A stretch of 64,000 nt of DNA from Siderastrea radians (Eukaryota; Cnidaria; Anthozoa; Scleractinia; Rhizangiidae). The stretch spans positions 7,701,951 to 7,765,950 of the forward strand of contig OZ024897.1 in the NCBI GenBank assembly GCA_964017195.1, written 5' to 3'. Positions 45,901-60,900 of the stretch are shown piece by piece. The position numbers were made by a program, and so were the translations under genes. The stretch's first letter is position 1. The number at the start of each line of letters is the position of its first letter. Under the pieces are notes generated by a model that saw only the letters and a list, made by a program, of their open reading frames with translations, did no database searches and had not been told where the DNA came from.

Positions 45901-48900
45901 AGGTTTCATTCACTTTTTTAAAATTACCTGTTTGCAAAAGAATTGCCCAAAATATTGTTAAGAAGTTATATACCTGGATAATGAAGCAGCTGTCATTGCA
46001 AGTCCATTAACAGAGCCCAACATGCCAATGGCCACTGAATTGTTAGTAAAGATTGCTGTCGAGCTAAAAGCACAACCAGTGCTTAATTTCATAGGCAGAA
46101 GAATACCTATTAACAACGGCCAAAGAATAGTAGATCTGAAAACAAAGATACCAGATTTATACATTGGTTAGAATATTGGAAACAAGAATATTTTATTTAA
46201 TTTATAGTCATGCAGATCAATGTTAGCTTTAATAGAAGGCAGTTTACTTATTTTCCTTGGGTGACCACCTCCTATAAATTTTCCTACCGTATGTCAGATC
46301 ACTATAGTTGGAACTTCTCTAAGTGACTGTGACCAAAATGGATAATGCGGTGCCATACAATCTTAATATGACTGGTTAGTCAATACCATGTTGGAACAGA
46401 ATGATAAAAATAATCTAAGTAGCAGGGACTGGAAGGTAGAGATGTTCACAGAGTGAACCAAATCTCCAAATTTTACAACTTACTTGTTGTAGAAGGTGTT
46501 AATTGCAGACAAGGATAGTATTGTTACTCCTAAAACAACACTTGAAAATTGAAAGACCTGTATTGAACAACAATAATGCAAACATTGGAAAATATAAACC
46601 AGCTCTATTTTTATTTAAAAAATTGTAACTTATTATATAATATTTATTTGCTTGAGACATTTGGATTCTTGTATGAAAACTGGTGGATGTAGTTAAATCC
46701 TTCAAAAGCTTTTAGTTTTATTATACAATCTGTAAGTAACTCACAACTGCCAGTGATTCACCCAGTTTCTGTGGCATTCGACAACTTGCAGTATCACTCC
46801 CCACCCATCCCTGCCCCCTACTTTCCTGCAGCTGGATAGGATGCTAGTCCATTTGCAGGGTTTACTCCCAGCATTTCATTATGATTCACTTACAGTTTGC
46901 TTGTAATACAGTGGGACCCCCACCAAGATATATCATCACAAATCCTTTTTGCACCCAGTGTTGCATAGGGCATGGGGTGACAAGAGTAATGAGGTCTCAC
47001 TAGAGAAGTTGACTGCATGAGCTCTTTTTACAACCAAAATAAAGTGCCCAGTCATAAAAATGGCCACGTGAACAGGGTAGCCATCAGAAAGGCCCTTTTA
47101 GGTAGTGAATACATGTCTGCCATCTGAATTTCAAAACGTTGATGTCTCAGTTTCTGGGGTAAACATGTCCCCATTGGCATTTTACATAGTGATCTTTGGT
47201 TGCTTAATAGAAAAATTTTTTGCTTGACTTTATAAACTTTTGACGCTACACCATACTGAAAGTAAAATTCCCTGCCACAATTTCATGGAAGTAGTCTTGT
47301 TTGTTTCGTTCATCTTCCTCTCGCAACATGGTGTGACTTATTGTAGTTTACCGTTAAAGGGACTCATTCAGCAGGGTCAATTGTATTACACTTTGGTGGA
47401 GGGACACAGTGTGGAACATAAACTTTCTCAGCTAAGGAAACACCATGATGCAAGAGATTAGGGCATATCACTTGACTTTGATGCCTCTATAATTATGACA
47501 TTTGCGACTCAGAAATTGTTACTTTTTTTTTCTCAACTCTTTGTTTCACTAAAGCTGATTGAATGTGAACTTCACACAATTAAGTAATGTATATCACAAT
47601 AAGCTTACCCTTATGGCTCCAACTCTTCTTTCAAACTAAAAAAACAAAATTAATTCAAACATCTCTTAATACACATTTTACATAGTCAATGGTCTGAATC
47701 CAGGAGTTTCATAAGTATAAGCTACCTATAGTGCATTCCTGAGGGGGGCATTACTCCTGGGGGCAGGGTATAGTACTCTCTAAATTTTTGGGTGGGGTTG
47801 TGCCGCTGGAACTCAGAGACCCTTACCCTACACTAGACCACGCTCAGCTACATTGTGCAACCTTATTCTAGAGTAGACACCAAAAATCCCTACCATGTCC
47901 CAGACTTGCCAAGTGTCAATCCCTATTCTAGACTAAATTTTGATAAGTTTCCCAATAAGTGATTCCCAGTTCTACACCAAATTAACTCTCTGATTTTCAT
48001 ACCCAATCCCAGACTAAACTGCTTGAAAACTATACCCTTCACCATGGCACACACCCATAGCTTGTATATGGGAGTACCCACCCACCCCTGCCCATTACTA
48101 AACACCAGAATGAAACAGAATGAACTGGAACTCGTATGAACTGGAAATAAAGAAATTGAATGGTACAAATGAACTAGAATGCGACCTTTCCCATTCGGCA
48201 TAATGTTCCATTCTGTTGAATTTCATTACAGTGTCTTTCCAGTATATTCTTTAATTATCATCCCATTGCAGTACCATTATGGTTCATTCTAGTACTTTCC
48301 ATTCCTGTGAATAAAGAGGTTAGCTTCTAAAGTAACTGTAGTGATACATCAGTGGGGAACTGAAACACAAAAATTGGATTTATCAACTGAATTAATAAGG
48401 TAAAATGACCATGGGGAAGAAATTCAAAAGTTGATCAGTTTCCTGCATTAGCCCTTTCTCAGGGTGAATCATACCAGCCAACACGTGACAGTGGCTAATT
48501 AGTTTACCTTATCAATTCAGTTGATAAATCTAAATTTTTGTGTTTCCATTCCTGTGGCTAGTAATGCCCATCACTGAAGTGATAGCAATCCAAGCTTACC
48601 GCTACTTACTTTAACTAAAGGCTCGTTTATATGCTACGATTTTTTGGTCCGGTATGTTGGCCTGACATTATCGGGGTGTGAATCTCACTTGTTTACCTGC
48701 TACGATTTGTCAGCTCCTGGTCTTTCCAATTCATCGGCCCGGCAGTATCGGAGCGTGAATCATACGTACATTTTGACATCCGACTCTATGACTTTTGATC
48801 AACTTGACAGCTTCTTTGAGAATGTTAGCCTGACTTGAAAAATATCTGATGCAGTGCAACAGATTTTCTGAATCGGACAGATTTTCTTTTCCACAAATTG

Positions 48901-51900
48901 GTGGTGAATTGGGTGGCAAAATACACGCACAATGTGCACTCTGATACTGTTGGGTAGATGAATTGGGCCAACGAATCATAGCACAAAAACCAGCCTTTAA
49001 AATATAGTTTTAAAAGTTATATACAAGGACGTTTCAAATTATACCTTAGGGTATAGCCATACTTGGAGAAAAAGGATTGGAGCTGCAACACACAGTAATG
49101 CAGTGCCTATTTGGTCAGTGGAAAATCCAAGCCCACCTGAAATTTGTAAACAAGACATCAGGTAAGAGAAACTAACAGTATTTTATCTCACTTTTTGTTG
49201 GTGTAAAAAAACTGATCATGGACACCCAGGTTTGGGGGGGGGGAGGGGGAATGCAGGCATATTAATGATGGGGAGGTGCAAATGAAGCCAAATTTTTATT
49301 CCCCAGAAGAGTTCCATCAGGCTAAAAATGAACCCAAAAAAGTCAACGGCCCAGAATGTACACTGAAAAAATTCCTCTGAGTTTGAAAATAAACTGATGC
49401 AATTCTTTGACATAAAATTGAGTAACCTTAGGTACCCATGCTTTTTATTGGGCTTAAAAAAAGTCCTGGCAAAATCTCTCTACCCCAAAAAAGTCCACCG
49501 GAATATTTCTAACCCAAAAAATGGCCTAGGAAGCTATAATTTCAATGCACTTCTCTGTCAATAATATACCTGAGTACCCCCACCCCCGGGCTGAACATTA
49601 CACAGGATGAGGCTAATTATTTGAAAATGTGAAATTTCCAAGCAAGGGGAAGCTTGATGGCTGAAGTGTTAAATTAATTTACCAAAAAGATTAAGAGGCA
49701 TTTTCTGACTTTATATATTGTATGAATCAATGAAGTTGTTCCTTGCAATAACGAATGCAGCTCACTCTTAACCCAGTTAGGGGGAAACCTAGATTTTACT
49801 TTCATCAATTAATTGAAAATAATAATTATTGGTTTTGAAATGAACTGCCCAGGAAGTATGTTAGAAGTCACATCAAATTGCATAACTTAAAATTTCACTC
49901 ATTATTTCACTCATTCTTAGTCATTCACAGAGAGTTTTAAGCTGGCATGTTTTGAAAAGTTTCTAGAATTTTTTTTTCAGTTTCATCTGATACAGTATCT
50001 TCAACTGTATCTTAAACTGTAACTAAATTGACATTAAATTGTACAGTTCCATTTCTGCACCACCAAGCTTACCAAGGTGAGGTTCAGTGGCAGCCCACAG
50101 TGAAAAAAGCTCATCATAACCAATGATTACAAGGGAGAGCATACAGTATGTGGCAATGGCAAGAATCACACTACGACTTCTGAAAATTGGATAACAACAA
50201 CATAATTACAGACAAACATAGAGTGGCATTTACATTGGCTCCTGCCAATAAAAGAAACATCTGATTAATTAACAAACATACTAGGCACGCAATGATGTTT
50301 TGTTTCACAATGTGATGAAATTCAACATGACAACCTCTGGGTTTTACACCTCCATTTGGTCCCACCCTAACCCATCAACCTCCCCACCCCTCCCCACAAA
50401 GAATAAACTTGTGGTTAACCAACATAAGACCGGGTAACGAGCAGCGTGACTACGTGGCATTAAAATTACTTCAAAGACAACATAACAAAAACAAGCATTG
50501 CTATAATTTGCGGTCTGATGAACAATTTTAACAATTTTACTTCAGAAATAAAATGAAAGCTGTGAACATCCAATACGTTTTCAGAGCTCATGAAGGTCAA
50601 CTTTTGATAGGATTTTTTGATGTTCTGCATGATTTGCATGACACGCAACTCGTATTACTTTGTTTACATTTCTCAGAGTCAGCATCAACTGTATCGTGTT
50701 CCTGTATCCACAACATTTTTGTTCGAAATCGTTTAAAACTAGCATTTACAAACACGATTGAGATTTTATTTCTGTTTTTATTTCTCCTGCAATTGCTTGC
50801 TTTGTATCCAAGTCGGCTATAATAATTTTTGTCTTTTTGCTTAGCGCAAAGCATGGCTATTTGTTTACATTTCTAAATGCATGTGTGCTGGTAGTAAACT
50901 CCCACAATAAAAATCTATTTTGGGAAACAAAAAAGGCTCATGTGTTTGTACATGTATTGGGTCTCCCCCCCTGGACTGAGAAGCAATGCAAACACTTCAA
51001 AGCCCAGAGGAAGTGCTGATAAGGTAAGGGTTTCAGTGTCCCGGTGGCAACTACCCAACATCTCACAGCGTACCCCCCCACCTCACAGAAGAAAGGCATC
51101 CACTATATCCAGCATCGATTTTTTCAGGTTATAGCATTAGCCTATGATGTCACTGACATGATGTCATCGGCTAAAAAATGCACCTCATGTGAATTTTACA
51201 TATTATTTATTTGACTCTTCATTGAAAATAAGAAAAAAGGTATTTTATATATCAATAATGTATGGGAAAACAAGAGTAACAACAAAGATAAACCCCAAAT
51301 AAAGTAAAATAATAATTATTATATGAAAAAAGGAGCCTGGTTTTGGTACCAGGAAGGTTTATTTGAACTTAAGCAAGTGTGGGACTAAATTAATAATTAT
51401 AGTGACAACATTAATGATAATGATAAATTAGGACAGTCTAATTAATGAGTGTCCATATTAATTTTTGTAAAAATTAGGTAACTAAAAAGGGTAAAAAAAT
51501 TTGTTCATTAAAAGTGTTTGCAATAGAGAGATGTCTGTATTACTAAATGATAGTAGAGAGTTATTAAACCCTTCTTATGGACAATTATTGTCCATAAGAA
51601 GGGTTAAACTCCCAATAGCACCAGTTGTGGATTACCTGAGTAAAACTGCAAGTTTGCTGTTTCGAAGGAATTTACAGCATCTGAAGCTTTTACTGCAGCA
51701 ACAACAACAACAGCTTTGCCAATTTTCTGTCACCTTTTTGTCTTCATCACCTCTGATAATTATTTCGAGCTCTTCCTTTTCTTGGGAACTGGCATTTTCT
51801 ATACAAGAACTTTTCTCAGAACCCTCCTGTAACAGTTGCTTATTGGAATCGTCCTGGTTGTCTGAAGAAGCTGTGCTTTGCATGGGTAGCTCACTTGCAG

Positions 51901-54900
51901 ACGACTCGCGTTCACTGTAACAAAAAAAGTTATTGCATTGTCAAATGAGTTTAACCTTCAAATCATGCAGTTTAGCCTAATTTGATTTGATTTGATCCCC
52001 ACTCAAAGGCAAATATAATTTTTAAATATTAATTAATTGAAATAAATAAATAAATAAATAAACAAATAAAGTATATACAAACTTTCTGCCCATTGCTTAG
52101 AGTATTTCAAAACTCATAACCTGAACAGCATTTATGGAGAAAGGTATAAAGAAATGCCTTTTTAGTTCAAATCAAATTTGTTCCTATACCTTAGGTATAC
52201 CTTAACTGTTAACATCTCATATATACTTACAGGGCTTCAAAGATTAAACTTCTTAGACTTATTCAAGAATTTAGAAAAAGAACTGTTGAGAAGTGTAAGG
52301 GCTGTTGATGATGATTATAGATAGGAGGGGACACAATTTTGACCTTGTGATGGACATGTTTTGAATGTTCTCAATTATTGACCAAGGTATGGCATTATGC
52401 ACTCTTAATAATAAAAAACACTCTAAAGAGTGGGTAAAACTTTTAAGGTGGCTCGCGACTATTTATTAGTGCAGAGGTTCCATTTTGTAGATCGAATTTT
52501 CGGCAGTAAGTGTTAACCGATTTCAGTGATCTTTGGTATTCTAAACAAAGAATGTTCGAATTTTACAAAACTTTTATTTTTAGGGCAAACAAGTTCAACG
52601 AGTACGAGAAACAAGCGCTATTCCAAGACAACACTTTTCAGGAAAACGCAAATATTTCCATTGAACAAAGATAGATTTTTCTTTAATTAAGCTTGATAAT
52701 TTCTTAGACTTCAAGGTATGCCGTGAGCAAGTTTCTACAAATTCGGCTGGGTAGAAACTTCTGTACAGTTGATTATTAAATTTTGGCTTCAAAACATTTT
52801 GTTTGTGTAATTGCCTTAGCTGATGCAAGAACACTAACGTAATGCTGGGATAGCAAATATTTTTTGACAGCTTGATATCACCTAAAACACTGCTGAAAAA
52901 TCGGAAACGATCGGAAACTCCTAGTAAAATCTACAAGCAAATGAAGAAGAGCATGTTAATAGTGTGTATCGTGTGAATCTGAAGATAGTCAAGTTTATTT
53001 GACTTGTGAAAAAACTACCGAATTGTTTTCACTTATTTCTAAGTATGATAAAATCCAGCATATATACTTGTAAACGACATCACCTAGTTTCAAGCGTGTA
53101 ACCTTGACGAAATCCAATGAATTCAGCTCGTCAAGTTGGCTACTTCACGTCTTCCATGTTATAATGCTCTGAAACCCTCGGGTTCTTGTTTATTATTCAA
53201 ACTTTCCGCGGTCCGGGATTTATTTGCCATTTGGGAATCACGGGTTTTAACCATTCATCATTGTTGGAACAATAAATCATTGCAACACAAATTGCACACG
53301 AAACCACACTCAAGCGCATTGTCATTTCATTTCTCCATGAACCGAAATTCCCGTGTGGTAAAATAAATACCACAACGCGGTAAGTTTGAATAATTTACAG
53401 GAACACGAGGGTCTCATCCATTTTCTAAAATAGAAGACGCGAAGTAGCCAACTTGACGAGCCAAATTCATTGGATTTCGTCGAGGCTACACGCCTGAAAC
53501 TAGGTGAGATCGTTTGTATATATGCTGGATTTTATCATACTCATAGAGAGAAGCATGATTTCTTTTGTTTTGTATTTAAACCCAAACAAACAAAACCAAT
53601 TTGCAACCATGTACAAGGTCCTTTTTCAAATGTTGGGCATGCTAGATGTAACAATGGTACTATAGGCCAATTCTTTTAAGAAGAGGTAACTCGGAACAAT
53701 CTGGGTTTAATGGCCAAACTTCTGTTTACACCCCTTTTTGCAACAGGCCCCTCAATTATTATAATAGCTACCTTTTGACAAGAGTCTCTTGCAAGTAGAA
53801 GTAGTCCAACACAATTGCAATGATCATTATTGTACAGTTGAACAGACACGGAAGCAAGAATGAAAACTGGTCAAAAAAGGAACCTGAAGTGAAACAAGCA
53901 AGATGTCAGATTTTAATGTTTGATTATAACTTACATCACTGAACTTACTGTAAAGTTCTACAAAGAACTAGAATAGAATATAAACTTTATTAGCGTGCCA
54001 AATTTGTCTAGCAGGGGGAAATCCTCCCACTAACAGGGGACATTTAACTAACAGTAATAATCTTGCAGCCCCTTGCTTTTTTATATCCAGCTGAGATGCT
54101 GAGACATCATTATGCTGACCATGCATAGTCCACTTGCTTTATACTAAGAACTCTATAATACTGGCTGTGATGAAAGAGTGAAATTTTTATATGCAAACAA
54201 AATGTCCCTCACAACACTCATAAGAAACAAATTCAAACCTTTTGGAAACACATTGGGATACTTTTCTGCAGGCTGTGCCAGGTATCCTGAAAAAATATTT
54301 AATTTTAATAAAAGTAGGTTTAAGCGAGCAGTGGATGTAATATTGCCATACTTTGTGGACAAACTTTAAGGTTCATGGCAAAAAATTTGAGTGAAGTGGA
54401 TACCCCACTCCATGTAGGGCAAACCAAAGAGAAAGCTAAAAATTCAATAAACCAGATTGAGGATTTATTTCCTCCTGCCAGGTTATTTACACATAACACT
54501 AAAGCTGACAATAAACTTGTCAATAAATGTTTATTATAAGTTGAAAAAAAATTTTTAAGCTCCAACATTTGAAGTTTTACACTTCAAACAGTACAAGTCA
54601 TATGAATGTAAGTGAAACCTTCAAAAACATAAAATAGAAGGTTCTTTAAACTTGGCTGCAGGAAAACCTACCTCCTACGGCAGGTCCCACAATGAGTCCC
54701 ATATTCCATGCTGTTAGTACCACTGACATCCCAAAAGCCTTAAAAGGTTTAAAATAAGAACGGTCAATTTGGCTTTTACAATTAAAAAGTGAACATAATT
54801 TTGTTACAACTAGGTTCGTGTGTCAGTTCCTTTAATCAAATAACCTCCATGTAAAAAATCCAGCCATATCCACCACCTTTTGTGATAGTCTAAAATATGG

Positions 54901-57900
54901 GCCTATTCAATTCAACTCTCTTAATAACGTTCTTACTTATATTTTGTTATGCTCATCCTGGTAAAGTCAGTCCATCCTCAAAGGATCCCATGAATTAAAT
55001 GAAGGATAACAAAACAAAGGGTGTTTCATTTGATCTTAAAACACAAGTCATTATTTAATTTCAATGTTCTGTGCTTCACGAGTAATTTTAAAAATAAGTG
55101 TAAACAAAATACCTGATTAGTATTATCACAAGCTTCTGAAGCAACTGCTTTGCATGTTCCAACTAACCCTGAAACAAACCAGCAAATACCTCTCAATTAA
55201 TTTACACTCTGCTTCAATAGGAGTGTTTTTTCTTAAGCTTTGTGTTATACCCTTGTGACAAAGTTTGAAGTTAATTTTTACAAAGCCGAATGTTGCAATT
55301 AATTGAACATCTTTCTCTACATCACACCTTATTTATCTTTTAAAACTCTTATTAAAAGAACAGAAAGCTCTAAAGACATTCTTACCTTTCAGTAAAAGAA
55401 AAGTGAGCTCTAAAGACATTCTTAACCCTATTCTGCCTGGGAGGGGGGGGGGGCACATTGTGCCCACGCTGACGTTAACGAATCATAACTTTTAAATGGC
55501 TAGACGAATAATCACCAAATCACCAAATTCTGGACAAGAAAATAATTTTCCTTTTAGTAAATGTAAAAATCAATATCAAGAGTTTAAGAAATTATTTCTT
55601 AAACTTAATTTTAATATTGTTTTAATAATATGGTAAAGGGAAATTGACCTTGCTTTGTAAGGAAGAACTTGAGAGTCTGTCAACAGATCTGATCTGATCT
55701 AGAATCATCAGATCAGTGACATGAAAACTTTTATTTGAATGGTCAAAAGCTTTCCATGGTGCTGAAGGGAGTATACTCACAAAATTTTGCAAAATATTTT
55801 GGTTGAATTGTAAGCATCTTGCAGTCTTGTTTTTTGAGCAACTCTCTACGTCTCAACTTTTCGACAAGCCAGTCTCGGAGTCTCGATTTACTTACCCAAG
55901 TCGTCTCTGGATCTCAATTGTTTTATGAAGCTTTCTCCTCAAAGTTCCGATGTGCTTTGGTAAAATCACTCTATATTATAAATTTCAAGACCTCAATTTG
56001 TAATCTTCGAGGAGTAGGTTTAACCTAAAAAGCTTTAAAAGTTCTTCTAAAAAGCGAAAAGGTCTAGGGCTCGCACAAGGAAACAATTGTCTTGCCATCT
56101 TGCAAAGTCTTGAATTTACCATTCACCACCCCTTTCTTCTGCTACGAGCTTTCAATTTGATGTGTCTGCATTTGCTTTGCTAGACTCAGACACAAAGATT
56201 CCTTTTAATTATAAAGTTGACTCATACATGCCAATGTTGAATTTTCCAGTAACAAACATACAAAACAGCACATTAACCCTTTGCCCTCTAGTTATGCAGT
56301 TTATTTGTTAACTCATACATTATGGTCTTACCATTTGCCAGTCCAACAAAAAATCTTGTAAAGATGGCCATATATAAAGAGAATGACAGTCCAAAAGCAA
56401 GCATGCCAACTAAAGCAAGTGACAGGGAAAGTAAGATGACAGGCCGCCGACCAACTTTGTCTGCAAGCCATCCCCAGAAATAGCTGAAAAGTTAAATGGT
56501 GTATACCATTGTTAAATATTCATTTGACCACATGTACCTGAGGCACACAACATTAGAATGTTGCAAAATCTTGGGACACTTAAGCGGTGGATTGAGACTG
56601 AGATGGAGAATAGGTTCTGATAGCCGACAAGATCAAGATAGTATGATTGCACTAGTTCTTCAACCTGGATGAGATATGATTTGTATGGGTACAGTAAGTG
56701 ATGTAATAACTAACCAGGGCATTTGTTAAATTTGGTAGGTTTTACGGGGGAGCTTATTAGCTATGCAACACTGATTAGAGAAAAGCCTTTCATATTGCTT
56801 AATTTGTCCATACAAGTAGAAAGCAAAACTTCCACCTTCCCAAAGTTAAAGGGAGCTACCCAATGAATGTGAAAAATCAAACATTACGCATTACCTCTCA
56901 ATATCAATAACACTGACCAAATCCTCGTTCTTTACTTTTCACTTTATTCATGCATGGCTGTGTCAATATCAGACTCAGTGGTACCAGCTCAGCTCCAGAA
57001 CAGTTTGCTTGGAATTGTTTGCTTAACGCAGGAGGTTGTTTGGAAGGGGCAATCACTAGATAGGGGGTATTTGCTAGATAAGGGGCATTATTTTATTAAA
57101 AAGGGACATCCCCATATTAAAACCTATTTAAGGGGGCTTCTACAGTGTACTGGATAAGAGGCGTTTATTAAATCAGAGGGTGGGCATTTCTTAGATTGCT
57201 TACACTTTACAGTGTACCCTCAATTAATGGCACTCCCAGGAGGGGAGACTCCCATAATCATAATGGCAACAGGCTTGTTGTTGTATGAAATCTGGACATC
57301 CCAAAATGGTAAAATAATTATGCTTGAGGGGTTAATTAATTTTTACAGCTACAATAAAAAAATAATTCACCCACTAACCATGCTAGAGTACGCCCAATAA
57401 ACATAGAGGAAGCCACAAGACCTGCATAGTAACCTACAGATAGAAAAAGTAAATAAATAAACTAAGTGCAAATTATTAGCTATACACAATTAAATATTTA
57501 GCAACAAAAATTTCACCCTCCTATAAGAGGTGGGGGCAGTTCACGGCTGGTCTCTGCACGGTGGCGTGTTTCCTTGGACAAGAAACCTTGTACTTATATT
57601 ATAAACTGTTGTGTATTATTGGATAAATTAGGAGTCAAGTGGACCTTTAGGGAAGGTCAACATAAATGCTGGGGATTCACCCTGCAGAGACTAGCAAGCC
57701 ATATAGGGTTAAGAGAGCAGTATACTCTTATTCTTCTAGTCACTAAATGCTAATACAGAAATTGTGCTTAGCTCATGATCAGGCAGTCATGGGCTTCAAA
57801 AAGGCTTGAGAAAACTTAGTAATAACCTTTTTAGCCATCTCAATGACTACAAAATATGACCTCAAATACAACTTAATAGGCACCAAACTACTGCCACTTG

Positions 57901-60900
57901 GACAAAGTTTTGATTATAGTTTTTGGCAATGTAATGATTGTTTCAGTGGCCAATCTAATGCAAGAGAGAAAGAAGGAATTGGAAGCACAAGCATGAAACT
58001 TAATAACTCTGCCCCCTTACCCAAGTTTTTCATTTCAGTTGGCCATTTAACATGGAAAGCGTGAAAAAGTTGTCACAAACACCTTCAGGTGAGATTGTCC
58101 CATGCTCAGGACATGTTGAATATTCCATCTTCTCTTATTAATTTTTCTTCTCCGAGCTTAAAATTCACCATCTTTCTTCATTTATCACCTGTAGGACATG
58201 TGCCACCACGTACTCAGTAAATATGGCCTACGCTCACCACAAGTCTTCCAGTAGCTCATTGGTTAAAGCACCCGACTGGTGTACGGAAGGTCATGGGTTC
58301 TATTCCCCTTGGGGACTCAGATTTGTCTTTGTTCCATGCTGGCGACATGTTGAATATTCAACATGTCAAGACATCATCAAAAACCAATGAAAAACTTTGT
58401 CCATTTGGCAATGGTACAAAGCGCAGCACTGTAGGAACAAAACTTCATGTAATTCTGAAGTAATTGTCAGCGAAAATAGTTGAACTACATATTAATTAAC
58501 ACTCTTCATTGTGAAAAAAATTAGAATTAATGGCTAACCAAAGAAAACGTACTAAAAGTTATTCAAGAGCAGGTCAAAATAACTATTATGTTTTCAGTGC
58601 TTATACAATTAGCTGTAGGGTGATATAAGAGTCCGCTAATACTTTCTGATGCAAGTAAATAATTATTAAGTAGTACTTCACCTAAGACAGAAAGAGAAAT
58701 CGGCATCGGAATGCAAAGAATGCCATACGCGACTGCATCATAATTGGCTTATTCAATTAAAATGCAACGATTCGATTGGTTGAAATTACTTTCTCTTCTT
58801 ATTTTCTACGAAAATTGTCGATTGCACGCCCGTAGCCAAGTATGGAACGATCATGTGCCAATCTATTGTTTGGCAGTTTATCGGTCAATTCGTATGTGCG
58901 CGAAAAAAGTTACGAGGGCTTTGCCGTCGTATCTCGAATTTTAGGGCATGTCGGCGGTGACGTACGCAGTGAAAGTAATTTGTATCGGGGAATCGAAAAA
59001 GTGTCTTGAAAGCATGGTGAGGCTCTTCTCTGTTTTTGGCCGCTTGTTTTTCAGTATCTTGAGCTGGAAGATCTCGTAGTGTGGCATCTGTACGCCTAAC
59101 TTAGTGGAAAATTGTATTTCAAGGCCGCAAATCGACTGCATGCCCACGAGACACTGAGAACACCTGCATTTAGGTGACACGGGGAAGCTGTATCAGAAAG
59201 TGACGCTAAAATTCTTTGCATGGTTAACAGGGATAAACTTAGAGAGGATTTTTATCTCCACAGAGGATTTTCTTAAACTTGTCGCAACAGCAAAACATTT
59301 ACATGTACAGCTGTTGAACGTCAAATGTTGTGTGAAAATATCTGACCTGGCAATATTCAAAGCGAAAGTGTACCTTGATCGCTTGTGAAGCATCAACATT
59401 TCTTTCAACGAACAATTGATTGTTCTTTCTGTTGCCTTTTTATGCTCTTACAGCTCTGTAAGTGGAGTCCGTGCAAGCTTAAGAAGACTCAAGCTAGAAG
59501 AAAGAGACCTATTATTTCTGGTGAAGACTTTCCTGCAGCTTGGAAATGGACAAACAGATACACTGGAAGGCGATAGTTTTTTGATGCGCTGGACGCGATT
59601 TCTGATTTATGTTTTGAAGATTTTTGATGAACATTTACAGTTTGTAAATATATCATAAAATACACGACAAACGTTTGTGCATACAACGCCACAAGTCATC
59701 GAAAACCTTGTATTTTCATTTTTATTCTGTTGTATGTTATTGTTTTGTTTTGCGCAGGAGGAGTCGCGCGCTATTCGGGTGACTGATTTTCTGCAAACAT
59801 TTGAACCAATGGTCTTACACGTAAGTGATATTTCTGTCATCGCGAATACGGAAAACAATAGATATTTTGAACATACAAAGAGTTGAATTCAAAGATGTAG
59901 CTTTCCTCACATACAATTTTGCTGAAATTACGCTGTATTACTTGTTGCCTCAAAACATATATCGTGTGTTAAATTAGGCTCGGCAATCACAATATAAAGA
60001 TTTTTTTCTGAGAAAGTCTGAATTTCGCGCTAATGCTCCTTTGGCCAATGAAAACTTTGTTACTAATTAAATTAGTAGTTAACAGCGGGCAACGTTGCAA
60101 CGGTTCCCGGTGCCGCGGGCCTATTGTTTTCACTTTCAATCTTTATAGGTGAAGCGCTACTTAAATAAATAATATTTTAAAATAAAAGCTGTAAGCAGAA
60201 TATTCCTCTCACCTGTGTCTTCATCTGATATCCCAAAACTCTGCCATAAAATAACCATGAAAAATTTATTTAAAAAATAATATATATAGTTACATAGCAC
60301 ATCAGTGACTGAATTGAATAGAAAATAATTCATGTTAATGTTGCGTTTAGACTGATCAACAACGTATAATTAACTATTATTAATTAAATAACTGATTGTC
60401 AACACTTCCTTGACATCCTGGAAAAAAAATTTTTAAATTAAACAAGTTTGCCAGCCCAGGGACTGCAATGATTTTTCTTCTTAATAAAGCTACATCTATC
60501 TATCTGTATGTTTATATATAGTCAGCCCAGTGTAACACTGCTGGCAGCTTGCAATTTTGCTGCCTACAGCTAATAATTTTATTATTTGCCATTTTCTTCC
60601 CTATGGACGTCCGTAGAGATCTCCTAGCAGGCATTAGGAGACACAATCCTTACAGCCTACTACTTCTATTACTTGCCTGTCACTACAAATCATTTTGAGA
60701 GGGCTGTATACTTAACAGCGATGAAAATTAGATGACAGTTTAAAAGTAGAATGAAAGTTTATAGCAAATTGGTTAGTGCTTCTCAATTACCAAATTTTTT
60801 GGATCTAGAAGATCATTTTGATTATTTACATTTTTCCCTTGAATAAAATAGGGCATTCACCGAGGATAGAAAGACTGAAGTGAAAAACCTTACCTTCACC

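Noticed and set aside
50553..50854. Open frames on both strands in transporter intron 9
   Set aside because: No domain, splice-site or codon support; AT-rich intronic sequence.
51501..51920. 139-codon plus-strand frame
   Set aside because: Shadow of transporter exon 9 on the opposite strand, which fits GT-AG sites and frame phase.
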